From Pseudazoarcus pumilus_A (GTDB lineage Bacteria > Pseudomonadota > Gammaproteobacteria > Burkholderiales > Rhodocyclaceae), in the NCBI GenBank assembly GCA_033837965.1, contig JAJLLM010000091.1, positions 1-11,822 of the forward strand: 11,822 nucleotides of DNA, given 5' to 3'. Within the stretch, counting starts at the first letter, position 1. Each line of letters opens with the position of its first letter. Of this stretch, positions 1 through 5,760 are shown piece by piece. The notes under the pieces were generated by a model that was not told the origin of the DNA, made no database searches, and worked only from the letters and a program-made list of their open reading frames with translations. The position numbers and the translations under genes were made by a program.

Positions 1-129
1 GAGCGCAATGTCGGCGGCGGCATCAATGGCGCCAAGCGCAACGCCCGACTCCAGCAGTACTCCGGCCAGGTCGAACTCCACGAACGCAACATCGAGTCCA
101 TCAAGCGGGAGCTTTCCCGCCTGCGATGA
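1..129 (+). CDS. 3' end of an unidentified upstream protein
   Basis: An open frame enters from the left edge and ends at TGA 127-129, leaving 42 visible codons. The visible tail is polar, charged and rich in Q, E, R and K (for example KRELSRLR at the very end), which suits a coiled-coil or helical C-terminus. In related betaproteobacteria a small DUF4124-type protein is often found between glnA and ntrB, and this tail would fit one, but no diagnostic motif lies inside the window. It ends 57 bases before ntrB, and a sigma-54-like promoter lies in that gap. The identity is a guess; that it is coding is fairly secure from frame and composition. Confidence 0.6.
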   Translation, partial: ERNVGGGINGAKRNARLQQYSGQVELHERNIESIKRELSRLR

Positions 130-140
130 CGTTCGGCGCG

Positions 141-156
141 TGGCCTGGATTTTGCT
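141..156 (+). promoter_or_regulatory. Candidate sigma-54 (RpoN) promoter of ntrBC
   Basis: The bases TGGCCTGGATTTTGCT match the -24/-12 consensus TGGCACG-N4-TTGCW at 10 of 12 defined positions. The key GG (142-143) and GC (154-155) are exactly 10 bases apart. The predicted transcript would start near 167, about 20 bases before the ntrB ATG, and would keep the Shine-Dalgarno at 175-183. NtrC is itself an activator of sigma-54 promoters, so this is where autoregulation would be expected. No NtrC-box dyad is visible in the 140 bases to its left; an enhancer could lie further upstream or downstream. Confidence 0.6.
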
Positions 157-170
157 TTGATTGAGCAAAA
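150..170. repeat. Perfect 7-bp inverted repeat upstream of ntrB
   Basis: TTTTGCT (150-156) and AGCAAAA (164-170) are perfect inverted arms around a 7-base spacer. The left arm contains the -12 element of the candidate sigma-54 promoter, and the right arm covers the predicted transcription start. It does not fit the NtrC box, whose arms are spaced differently. It could be an operator or a coincidence; it is too AT-rich and too weakly followed by T residues to call a terminator. Confidence 0.4.
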
Positions 171-186
171 CATCAGGCGAGGAAAC

Positions 187-1257
187 ATGCCGAACACCGC
201 ATCAAGCCACAAGCCCGACGGACCTTTCGCGGGCCTCGATCTGCTCTCTTCCGCGGTCGTGCTGACCGATCACCGACAGATCATCCGCTACGTCAATGCC
301 GGCGCCGAGAACCTCTTCGCGATCAGCCATCGCAAGCTCATCGGCATGCCGCTGCACAAGTTGCTGGGCAAGTCGCCGACACTGGAAACTGCGCTCGACA
401 ACGCCATCAAGCTGAACTGGAGCTACACCGGGCAGGACATCAAGGTGCCGCGCCCTGACGGCGAGGCGCTGCGGCTCGACTGCACCGTGACGCCGGCCGA
501 AGCCGACGGCGTGGCGCTGCTGCTCGAATTCCGCCCCATCGACGCCCAGCTGCGCGTCGCGCGCGAGGAACAACTGCTGCAACAACAGCAGGCCAACCGC
601 GAGCTGATCCGCAACCTTGCCCACGAGATCAAGAACCCGCTCGGCGGTATTCGCGGATCGGCACAACTGCTCGAACGCGAACTGACCGACCCGGTGCTGC
701 GCGAATACACCGAAGTCATCATCGCGGAAGCCGACCGTCTGCAGGATCTGATGAACCGCCTGCTCTCCGCACACAGCATCATGCGGCCGGCGCAGATCAA
801 CATTCACGACGTGCTCGAACGCGTGCGTCGCCTGATCCTCGCCGAATTCCCCCAGGTCACGGTCAGGCGCGACTATGACCTCAGCCTGCCCGAGCTGACG
901 GCCGACCGCGAACAACTCATCCAGGCCATCCTCAACATTACGCGCAACGCCGCGCAGGCGATGGACGGCGACGGCGAGATCCTGCTGCGCACGCGGGTGG
1001 CACGCCAGGTCACGCTGGCCAAGCGTCGCTTCAAACTGGCACTGGAATTGCAAGTGATCGACAACGGCCCCGGCATCCCGGAGGAGATCTGCGACAAGAT
1101 CTTCTATCCGCTGGTCTCGGGGCGCGAAGGCGGCAGCGGTCTGGGCCTGTCCATCGCACAGAGCTTTGTGGAGCAGCACCAGGGGATGATCGACGTACAG
1201 AGCCAGCCGGGCCACACGTGCTTCACCCTCCTGCTGCCGATTTCCAACCGTGCCTGA
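187..1257 (+). CDS. ntrB: Nitrogen regulation sensor histidine kinase NtrB (GlnL)
   Basis: NtrB is a soluble sensor kinase/phosphatase that phosphorylates NtrC under nitrogen limitation and is switched to phosphatase by the PII protein. The 356-residue product has no membrane segment. It carries an N-terminal PAS domain (about 15-120), a glutamine-rich linker, and the dimerisation/phosphoacceptor helix NLAHEIKNPLGG with His146. The ATPase domain follows: N box ILNITRNAAQAM (N250, N254), G1 DNGPGIP (292-298), F box FYPLV (306-310) and G2 GGSGLGLSIA (315-324). ATG 187 is chosen because a strong Shine-Dalgarno, AGGCGAGGA (175-183), precedes it. An in-frame TTG at 157 would lie upstream of the predicted transcription start. 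ntrC follows after 36 bases. Length and domain order are normal for the family. Confidence 0.95.
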   Translation: MPNTASSHKPDGPFAGLDLLSSAVVLTDHRQIIRYVNAGAENLFAISHRKLIGMPLHKLLGKSPTLETALDNAIKLNWSYTGQDIKVPRPDGEALRLDCTVTPAEADGVALLLEFRPIDAQLRVAREEQLLQQQQANRELIRNLAHEIKNPLGGIRGSAQLLERELTDPVLREYTEVIIAEADRLQDLMNRLLSAHSIMRPAQINIHDVLERVRRLILAEFPQVTVRRDYDLSLPELTADREQLIQAILNITRNAAQAMDGDGEILLRTRVARQVTLAKRRFKLALELQVIDNGPGIPEEICDKIFYPLVSGREGGSGLGLSIAQSFVEQHQGMIDVQSQPGHTCFTLLLPISNRA

Positions 1258-1270
1258 GGCCAGCCCTGAG

Positions 1271-1287
1271 CGCACCAGAATAGTGCA
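1271..1287. promoter_or_regulatory. NtrC-box-like dyad before ntrC
   Basis: CGCACCAGAATAGTGCA matches the enterobacterial NtrC-binding consensus TGCACY-N5-GGTGCA at 10 of 12 defined bases, with the core GCAC-N7-GTGC intact. It fills the gap between the ntrB stop and the ntrC ATG, ending 6 bases before the start codon. NtrC bound here could damp ntrC expression or act as a distant enhancer for the sigma-54 promoter before ntrB. A 10/12 match alone is expected about once by chance in a window this size, so its weight comes from its location. Confidence 0.4.
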
Positions 1288-1293
1288 TTGAAC

Positions 1294-2721
1294 ATGAATA
1301 CCGTCTGGATCGTCGATGATGACCGCTCCATCCGCTGGGTGCTCGAAAAGGCCCTGTCGCGCGAGGAGATTGCCTACGAAAGTTTCACGTCGGCGAACGA
1401 TGCCATCGCGGCACTCGAGGAAGCCCCCGCCCCCCCCAGTGTGCTGATCTCGGATATCCGCATGCCGGGCCGTTCGGGCCTCGACCTGCTGCAGCGGATG
1501 AAGGCCGAGCACCCCAGCGTACCGGTCATCATCATGACCGCCTACTCCGATCTCGACAGCGCAGTATCCGCTTTCCAAGGCGGCGCCTTCGAGTATCTGC
1601 CCAAGCCCTTCGACGTGGATCAGGCACTGGCGCTGGTGCAGCGTGCGCTCGAACAGAGCACGCACCAAAGCGGTGCAGAGGCCGAAGCGCCGGTCGCCCC
1701 CGAGATCCTCGGACAGGCACCTTCGATGCAGGAAGTCTTCCGCGCCATCGGCCGCTTGGCGCAATCACACGCCACCGTGCTGATCAACGGTGAATCCGGC
1801 GCCGGCAAGGAGCTCGTCGCGCGCGCCCTGCACCGGCACAGCCCGCGCCGCGACGCGCCCTTCATCGCCATCAACACCGCCGCCATTCCGCGCGATCTGC
1901 TCGAGTCCGAACTTTTCGGCCACGAACGCGGCGCCTTCACGGGCGCGGCTGCGCAGCGCCGTGGCCGCTTCGAACAGGCCGAGGGCGGCACACTGTTCCT
2001 CGACGAAATCGGCGACATGCCGGCCGAACTGCAGACGCGTCTGCTGCGCGTGCTCTCGGACGGACACTTCTACCGCGTCGGCGGCCAGCAGCCGATCCGC
2101 GCCAACGTGCGCGTGATTGCCGCAACCCACCAGGACCTTGAGGAGCGCGTGCGCCAAGGCCTGTTCCGCGAAGACCTCTTCCATCGCCTCAACGTCATAC
2201 GCCTGCGCCTGCCGCCGCTGCGCGAACGCAAGGAAGACATCCCGATCCTCGTCCGCCACTTCCTGCAGAAGAGTGCGCAGGAACTGGGTGTCGACGCCAA
2301 GCGCATTTCGGAGGCTGCGCTGCGCCACCTGCAGGGCTTCTCCTTCCCCGGCAACGTGCGTCAGCTCGAGAACGTCTGTCACTGGCTCACCGTGATGGCG
2401 CCGGGGCAGGTCGTCGACCTGGCCGACCTGCCGCCCGAGTTGCGCGATCAGCCCAGCGCCGCGCCGTCAGCCGACTGGACCGAAAGCCTCGCCCGCGATG
2501 TCGACCGCATGCTGGCAAACGTGCCCGGCGAGGTGTTCGAGAAACTGTCGCACAGCTTCGAGCGCACCCTCATCCGCCGCGCCCTGGTGGCCACCGGCGG
2601 GCGCAAGATCGAAGCGGCGCAACTGCTCGGCATCGGGCGTAACACCATCACGCGCAAGATCCAGGATCTCGACATCGAGGACGTGCGCCACGCCCACGCC
2701 GACGCTGAGCACGGCGACTGA
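1294..2721 (+). CDS. ntrC: Nitrogen response regulator NtrC (GlnG), sigma-54 activator
   Basis: NtrC is the partner of NtrB; phosphorylated NtrC oligomerises and uses ATP to open sigma-54 promoters of nitrogen-assimilation genes. The 475-residue protein has three domains in the usual order. The receiver domain (1-120) has the acidic pocket D8-D10 and phosphoacceptor D54. The AAA+ domain has Walker A GESGAGKE (166-173), the sigma-54 contact loop GAFTGA (213-218) and Walker B TLFLDE (233-238). The C-terminal Fis-type helix-turn-helix (about 425-462) includes IEAAQLLGIGRNTITRKI. ATG 1294 puts the phosphoacceptor at residue 54, as in E. coli NtrC, which favours it over the TTG at 1288. No strong Shine-Dalgarno precedes it, so translation may be coupled to ntrB. 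A run of eight C residues (1430-1437) lies in the receiver coding region. Confidence 0.96.
   Translation: MNTVWIVDDDRSIRWVLEKALSREEIAYESFTSANDAIAALEEAPAPPSVLISDIRMPGRSGLDLLQRMKAEHPSVPVIIMTAYSDLDSAVSAFQGGAFEYLPKPFDVDQALALVQRALEQSTHQSGAEAEAPVAPEILGQAPSMQEVFRAIGRLAQSHATVLINGESGAGKELVARALHRHSPRRDAPFIAINTAAIPRDLLESELFGHERGAFTGAAAQRRGRFEQAEGGTLFLDEIGDMPAELQTRLLRVLSDGHFYRVGGQQPIRANVRVIAATHQDLEERVRQGLFREDLFHRLNVIRLRLPPLRERKEDIPILVRHFLQKSAQELGVDAKRISEAALRHLQGFSFPGNVRQLENVCHWLTVMAPGQVVDLADLPPELRDQPSAAPSADWTESLARDVDRMLANVPGEVFEKLSHSFERTLIRRALVATGGRKIEAAQLLGIGRNTITRKIQDLDIEDVRHAHADAEHGD
1661..1677. promoter_or_regulatory. NtrC-box-like dyad inside ntrC
   Basis: CGCACCAAAGCGGTGCA matches TGCACY-N5-GGTGCA at 11 of 12 defined bases, differing only at the first position. 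It lies within the ntrC coding sequence, in the part encoding the linker after the receiver domain (residues about 123-128), where sequence constraint on the protein is low. It is 390 bases downstream of the similar dyad before ntrC. Whether NtrC binds it cannot be told from sequence alone. Confidence 0.35.
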
Positions 2722-2753
2722 GCCACCGGCTGGCCCCGCGTGCCGGCTTGCCG

Positions 2754-2759
2754 GATAAT
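2754..2759 (+). promoter_or_regulatory. Possible -10 element for the birA cluster
   Basis: GATAAT matches the sigma-70 -10 hexamer TATAAT at five of six bases. No recognisable -35 element sits 16-18 bases upstream. Initiation would fall near 2766, inside the left arm of the adjacent hairpin, leaving a leader of about 20 bases before TTG 2788. The placement after ntrC and before birA makes sense, but the evidence is one hexamer. Confidence 0.3.
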
Positions 2760-2784
2760 GCGGGCTCCGCCTACGGAGCCCGCA
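2759..2784 (+). terminator. Strong hairpin after ntrC, terminator-like
   Basis: TGCGGGCTCCG (2759-2769) and CGGAGCCCGCA (2774-2784) pair perfectly over 11 bases around the 4-base loop CCTA. This is a very stable GC-rich stem 37 bases after the ntrC stop. The bases that follow (GGTTTGTCTG) hold only a short T stretch, so it is not a textbook intrinsic terminator. The right arm carries GGAG (2775-2778), the likely Shine-Dalgarno of birA. Read-through transcripts from ntrC would bury that site in the stem; a transcript starting near 2766 would not. Confidence 0.5.
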
Positions 2785-2787
2785 GGT

Positions 2788-3573
2788 TTGTCTGCCCACC
2801 CGACCCTATCGACCGATCTCACGGCCAGCCATCTGGGCGAGGCTGCGCGGCACTTCGCGCTGGAATTCGTCGCGCAGTGCACGTCCACCAACGACACGCT
2901 GGCTGAACGAGGGGCAGACGAGGGCAGGCTGCAGGTGCTGCTCGCCCACTGCCAGACCGCCGGACGCGGACGGCGTGGACGCAGCTGGCTGTCCATACCC
3001 GGCCGGGGGCTGACGTTCTCCTGCGGGTGGAATCTGCCGCAAACCGCCCCCTCACCGGCCGGCCTGTCGCTGGTCGTCGGACTCGCGCTGGCGGAAGCTC
3101 TGGAATCCCTCGGCGCCCACAACATCCGCCTGAAGTGGCCCAACGATCTGCTCGCTGGCGGCGCCAAACTGGCCGGCATCCTGATTGAGCTGGTATCCGG
3201 CCAACAGCGCACCCGGCGCGTGATCATCGGCATCGGCATCAACCTGCGCGGCGATGGCGAACTGCCACCGGGTGCCACGGCCCTGTGCGATCACGCCGCG
3301 CAGTTACCCGCTGACGAAGCCATCCTCGCCCGCATCCTTCGGCGACTTCGCGCGCGCCTGCTCGATTTCGCCGCCGGTGGCTTTGCCGCCGTGCGCGACG
3401 ACTGGCAACAGCGCGATGCCTTCCGCGGGCAAGCGGTCTGCATCACCGGCGACGCCATGAACGAGCAAGGCCTGTGCGAGGGCGTCGATACCGATGGCGC
3501 ATTGCTGCTGCGCACCCCCGGCGGCATGCAACGCATCCTGTCCGGTGACGTGTCGCTGAGGGCGGGTGCATGA
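2788..3573 (+). CDS. birA: Biotin-[acetyl-CoA-carboxylase] ligase, catalytic-only type
   Basis: This enzyme activates biotin with ATP and attaches it to the acceptor lysine of AccB and other biotin carboxylases. Visible motifs are STND (33-36), the biotinyl-AMP loop GRGRRGRSW (59-67), KWPND with the likely catalytic K116 (116-120) and GIGINL (148-153), then a C-terminal domain. At 261 residues it lacks the N-terminal winged helix that lets E. coli BirA repress the bio operon, so it should be an enzyme only. The start is uncertain. TTG 2788 has GGAG nine bases upstream; ATG 2758 and GTG 2740 are in frame, but they would make the hairpin coding and lack a clear ribosome site. The stop overlaps the coaX start (ATGA), implying translational coupling. 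Confidence 0.92.
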   Translation: MSAHPTLSTDLTASHLGEAARHFALEFVAQCTSTNDTLAERGADEGRLQVLLAHCQTAGRGRRGRSWLSIPGRGLTFSCGWNLPQTAPSPAGLSLVVGLALAEALESLGAHNIRLKWPNDLLAGGAKLAGILIELVSGQQRTRRVIIGIGINLRGDGELPPGATALCDHAAQLPADEAILARILRRLRARLLDFAAGGFAAVRDDWQQRDAFRGQAVCITGDAMNEQGLCEGVDTDGALLLRTPGGMQRILSGDVSLRAGA

Positions 3574-4304
3574 AACTGCTGATCGATGCCGGCAACACGC
3601 GGGTCAAATGGGCACTCGTACGCGACAGCGACTGGCTGGCCGAAGGTGCGCTTGAACACGCCACTGCACACACGCTGGCCACCATGCTCGACGCCTACCC
3701 GCCGCTGCATGGCGCCCTCGGTGTGAATGTGGCCGGCGACGCGCTCGGCCAGACCCTGCAAGACATCGTCGCGGCACGCGGAGCCGGCCTGCAATGGCTG
3801 CGCTCCTCGTCCCGTCTGTGCGGCGTCACCAATCTGTACGACGAGCCTGCGCAGCTCGGCACCGACCGATGGGCCGCGCTGATCGGCGCCCGGGCGCTGC
3901 ACGCCGGCCCCTGCCTGGTCATCAGTGCCGGCACCGCCACCACCGTTGACCTGCTGGACGCCGACGGCCACTTCCAGGGCGGCCTGATCCTGCCTGGAGA
4001 GCGTCTGATGCGCCAGTCGCTGGCCCGCGACACCGCCCGCCTTCCGCTCGCCGACGGCGAACCGCGCGACCCACCGCGCAACACCGTCGATGCCATCGTC
4101 ACCGGCTGCCTGTACGCGCAACTCGGTGCCATCGAACGCATGTTCGCGCGCATCTCCGGCGAATCGAACGCGCTCTGCCTGCTTGCCGGCGGCAACGCCG
4201 AGCGGCTTGCACCGCTGCTCACGATGCCGCTGCACCGCGTCGACAATCTCGTCCTGCGCGGACTGGCCGTCATCGCAGACCATTCGGGCGGTGCACATGA
4301 CTGA
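3570..4304 (+). CDS. coaX: Type III pantothenate kinase
   Basis: CoaX phosphorylates pantothenate, the first committed step of coenzyme A synthesis; the type III enzyme is unrelated to the CoaA kinase and is not feedback-inhibited by CoA. The 244-residue protein belongs to the acetate-kinase/Hsp70/actin fold. The N-terminal phosphate loop is LIDAGNTRVKWAL with D6, G8 and N9. The pantothenate/dimer motif GTDRWAAL starts at G97, and the second nucleotide motif ISAGTATTVD (118-127) precedes GGLILPG (137-143). Length is normal. ATG 3570 overlaps the birA stop by four bases. A 40-base gap follows before the SPOR gene. Confidence 0.95.
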   Translation: MKLLIDAGNTRVKWALVRDSDWLAEGALEHATAHTLATMLDAYPPLHGALGVNVAGDALGQTLQDIVAARGAGLQWLRSSSRLCGVTNLYDEPAQLGTDRWAALIGARALHAGPCLVISAGTATTVDLLDADGHFQGGLILPGERLMRQSLARDTARLPLADGEPRDPPRNTVDAIVTGCLYAQLGAIERMFARISGESNALCLLAGGNAERLAPLLTMPLHRVDNLVLRGLAVIADHSGGAHD

Positions 4305-4332
4305 GCCGACGCGCAAATCAGGCGTCATGCGT

Positions 4333-4338
4333 TAAAGT
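4333..4338 (+). promoter_or_regulatory. Possible -10 element giving a leaderless SPOR-protein mRNA
   Basis: TAAAGT matches TATAAT at four of six bases and sits so that initiation about seven bases downstream would fall on the A of ATG 4345. No Shine-Dalgarno precedes that ATG, which fits leaderless initiation. There is no clear -35 element. A 12-codon frame, ATG 4297 to TAA 4335, also fills the gap and could instead feed ribosomes to the next start. Weak evidence. Confidence 0.2.
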
Positions 4339-4344
4339 GCGCGC

Positions 4345-5058
4345 ATGTCACTGCGGACGCTGCTGCTCGTATTGCTGTTGCTCAACCTGATTGCCTTCGC
4401 CGGCGGGCGCATGGGCTGGCTGGGTCACTCCGATACGCGCGGCGAACCGGAACGACTGACCAACCAGATCCGACCGGACGCCATCGAGCCCGGCGCCCGG
4501 CCGGAACCACGGCAGGCACAGCGTCCTGCACCGCGCGTCACTCCACCTCCGGGCAAGTCTGTCGAACTGTCCGCAGCAGTACCCTTGCCGGCTGACTCGC
4601 CCCCCGAGGCCTGCCTGATCTACGGCGTCCGCGGTCGCAGCGCGCTGTCCGAAGCCACCTCTCTGCTCGACGCTTCGCGCGGCAGCATTGCCGTGTCGCA
4701 GCAGACCCTGGAAGAGCCTTCCAACTGGCGCGTGCGCATCCCGCCGGCGGCGAGCCAGGAGGCCGGCGAACAGCGGCTGGCCACGCTGCAGCAGCGGGGT
4801 GTTTCAGACATGTACCTGATCCGCGGGGAAGGCCCCAACCGCTGGTCGGTTTCGCTCGGCCTGTTCTCTTCCGAGGCCGCCGCCGAACAGCGCCTGGCCA
4901 GCCTGCGCGCGCAAGGGGTGAACAGCGCCGAGATCATTCCGGGCACCATCGGCCGCTATCGCATCGAACTGCGTGGCCCGACGAGCGCGCTCGAAGCGCT
5001 GTCGCCGCGCCTCGACACCTTGCTGGGCCCAGACGCGCGCGAAACCTGCTCGCCATGA
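4345..5058 (+). CDS. Membrane-anchored SPOR-domain protein
   Basis: The 237-residue product begins with an uncleaved-looking membrane anchor (residues about 4-20, nearly all Leu, Val, Ile, Ala and Phe). A proline- and arginine-rich low-complexity stretch follows (about 45-85). The C-terminal part resembles a SPOR domain (about 125-215), with two repeats of the pattern alternating strand, helix and 'LxxLxxxGV': one ends QQRGVSDMYLI, the other RAQGVNSAEII. SPOR domains bind septal peptidoglycan lacking stem peptides, so the protein is probably anchored in the inner membrane with its domain in the periplasm at the division site. The SPOR assignment rests on overall pattern, not on an invariant motif. 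The start ATG has no Shine-Dalgarno. The stop overlaps coaE by four bases (ATGA). Confidence 0.75.
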   Translation: MSLRTLLLVLLLLNLIAFAGGRMGWLGHSDTRGEPERLTNQIRPDAIEPGARPEPRQAQRPAPRVTPPPGKSVELSAAVPLPADSPPEACLIYGVRGRSALSEATSLLDASRGSIAVSQQTLEEPSNWRVRIPPAASQEAGEQRLATLQQRGVSDMYLIRGEGPNRWSVSLGLFSSEAAAEQRLASLRAQGVNSAEIIPGTIGRYRIELRGPTSALEALSPRLDTLLGPDARETCSP

Positions 5059-5672
5059 CGGCCCGTGAACGCCCCTTCATCGTCGGTCTGACCGGCGGCA
5101 TCGGCAGCGGCAAGAGTGCCGCCGCGGATCGCTTTGCGGCGCTTGGCGCCGAGGTCGTCGACACGGACGCCATCGCCCACGAACTCACGGCCCGCGGCGG
5201 AGCCGCCATCGACGCCATCCGCGAATCCTTCGGCGCTGCCGTCATCGACGCGAGTGGCGCGCTGGATCGTGCTGCCATGCGCGCCCTGGTATTCGCCGAC
5301 GCGCAGGCCCGCAAACGCCTCGAAGCCATCCTGCATCCCCTGATCCGTGCGGAAAGCCGCCGCCGCTGCAGCATCGCAACCACGCCCTACGTGGTGCTGG
5401 CGGTACCGCTGCTGATCGAATCCGGACACTGGCAGCAGCGTTGCGACCGGGTCTGCGTCATCGACTGCCCGGAGGACGAGCAGGTCCGTCGCGTGGTCGC
5501 GCGCAGCGGCCTCACCGAAGCGCAGGTGCGGGCCATCATGGCCAGTCAGGCCTCCCGTGCAAGCCGCCTTGCTGCTGCAGACGACATCGTCGACAACAGC
5601 GCAGATCTTGCCGCCCTGCACCGCCGGATCGACGCCCTGCACGAGCGTTATCTCGCGGCTGCAAACGCTTGA
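5055..5672 (+). CDS. coaE: Dephospho-CoA kinase
   Basis: CoaE phosphorylates the 3'-hydroxyl of dephospho-CoA, the last step of coenzyme A synthesis. The 205-residue protein is a P-loop kinase of usual length. It shows Walker A GGIGSGKS (14-21), the DTD motif after the second strand (36-38), HPLIR (94-98), the VPLLIES segment (117-123) and a lid region with R150 and GLTEAQ. The C-terminal AAADDIVDN is typical of the family. The start is translationally coupled to the preceding SPOR gene. Together with coaX, this cluster holds the first and last enzymes of the pathway. An 88-base gap follows before zapD. Confidence 0.96.
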   Translation: MTARERPFIVGLTGGIGSGKSAAADRFAALGAEVVDTDAIAHELTARGGAAIDAIRESFGAAVIDASGALDRAAMRALVFADAQARKRLEAILHPLIRAESRRRCSIATTPYVVLAVPLLIESGHWQQRCDRVCVIDCPEDEQVRRVVARSGLTEAQVRAIMASQASRASRLAAADDIVDNSADLAALHRRIDALHERYLAAANA

Positions 5673-5701
5673 TGGTGCTGGCCGGACGGACGTTTTCGCT
5701 G

Positions 5702-5710
5702 TGCTATCAT
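5702..5710 (+). promoter_or_regulatory. Possible extended -10 promoter for zapD-yacG
   Basis: TGCTATCAT reads as an extended -10 element (TGN followed by TATCAT, five of six bases of TATAAT). Initiation would be near 5717, about 44 bases before the zapD GTG. No -35 hexamer is recognisable 16-18 bases upstream, which extended -10 promoters can tolerate. It sits in the only sizeable gap between coaE and zapD. Confidence 0.4.
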
Positions 5711-5760
5711 CGACCGCTGCAATACCGGCAGCAGGCCACCCAGGGACCAGGCGCGAAGCA

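Noticed and set aside
157..186. TTG 157 as an earlier ntrB start
   Set aside because: It has no Shine-Dalgarno and would lie upstream of the predicted sigma-54 transcription start. ATG 187 has AGGCGAGGA at good spacing and leads straight into the PAS domain.
1624..1639. A third dyad in ntrC, GCAC-N8-GTGC
   Set aside because: The spacing is eight rather than seven, so the half-sites do not fit the NtrC box. Dyads of this kind arise easily in GC-rich coding DNA.
202..1764. A 520-codon minus-strand open frame opposite ntrB and ntrC
   Set aside because: Its protein is low-complexity, rich in Arg, Gly, Val and Gln with no domain pattern, and it lies antisense to two unmistakable genes. It is a by-product of high GC.
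3291..4328. A 345-codon minus-strand open frame opposite coaX
   Set aside because: Antisense to a well-conserved gene, low-complexity product, no ribosome site or motif.
2740..5672. Possibility that birA-coaX-SPOR-coaE is a novel system
   Set aside because: Each enzyme is a standard housekeeping protein of normal length with intact motifs. The grouping is notable, but nothing indicates a new biochemical or defence function.
5557..5760. N-terminal extension of zapD back into coaE
   Set aside because: The extension overlaps coaE out of frame and has no similarity to the family, whose N-terminal motif starts exactly at GTG 5761.
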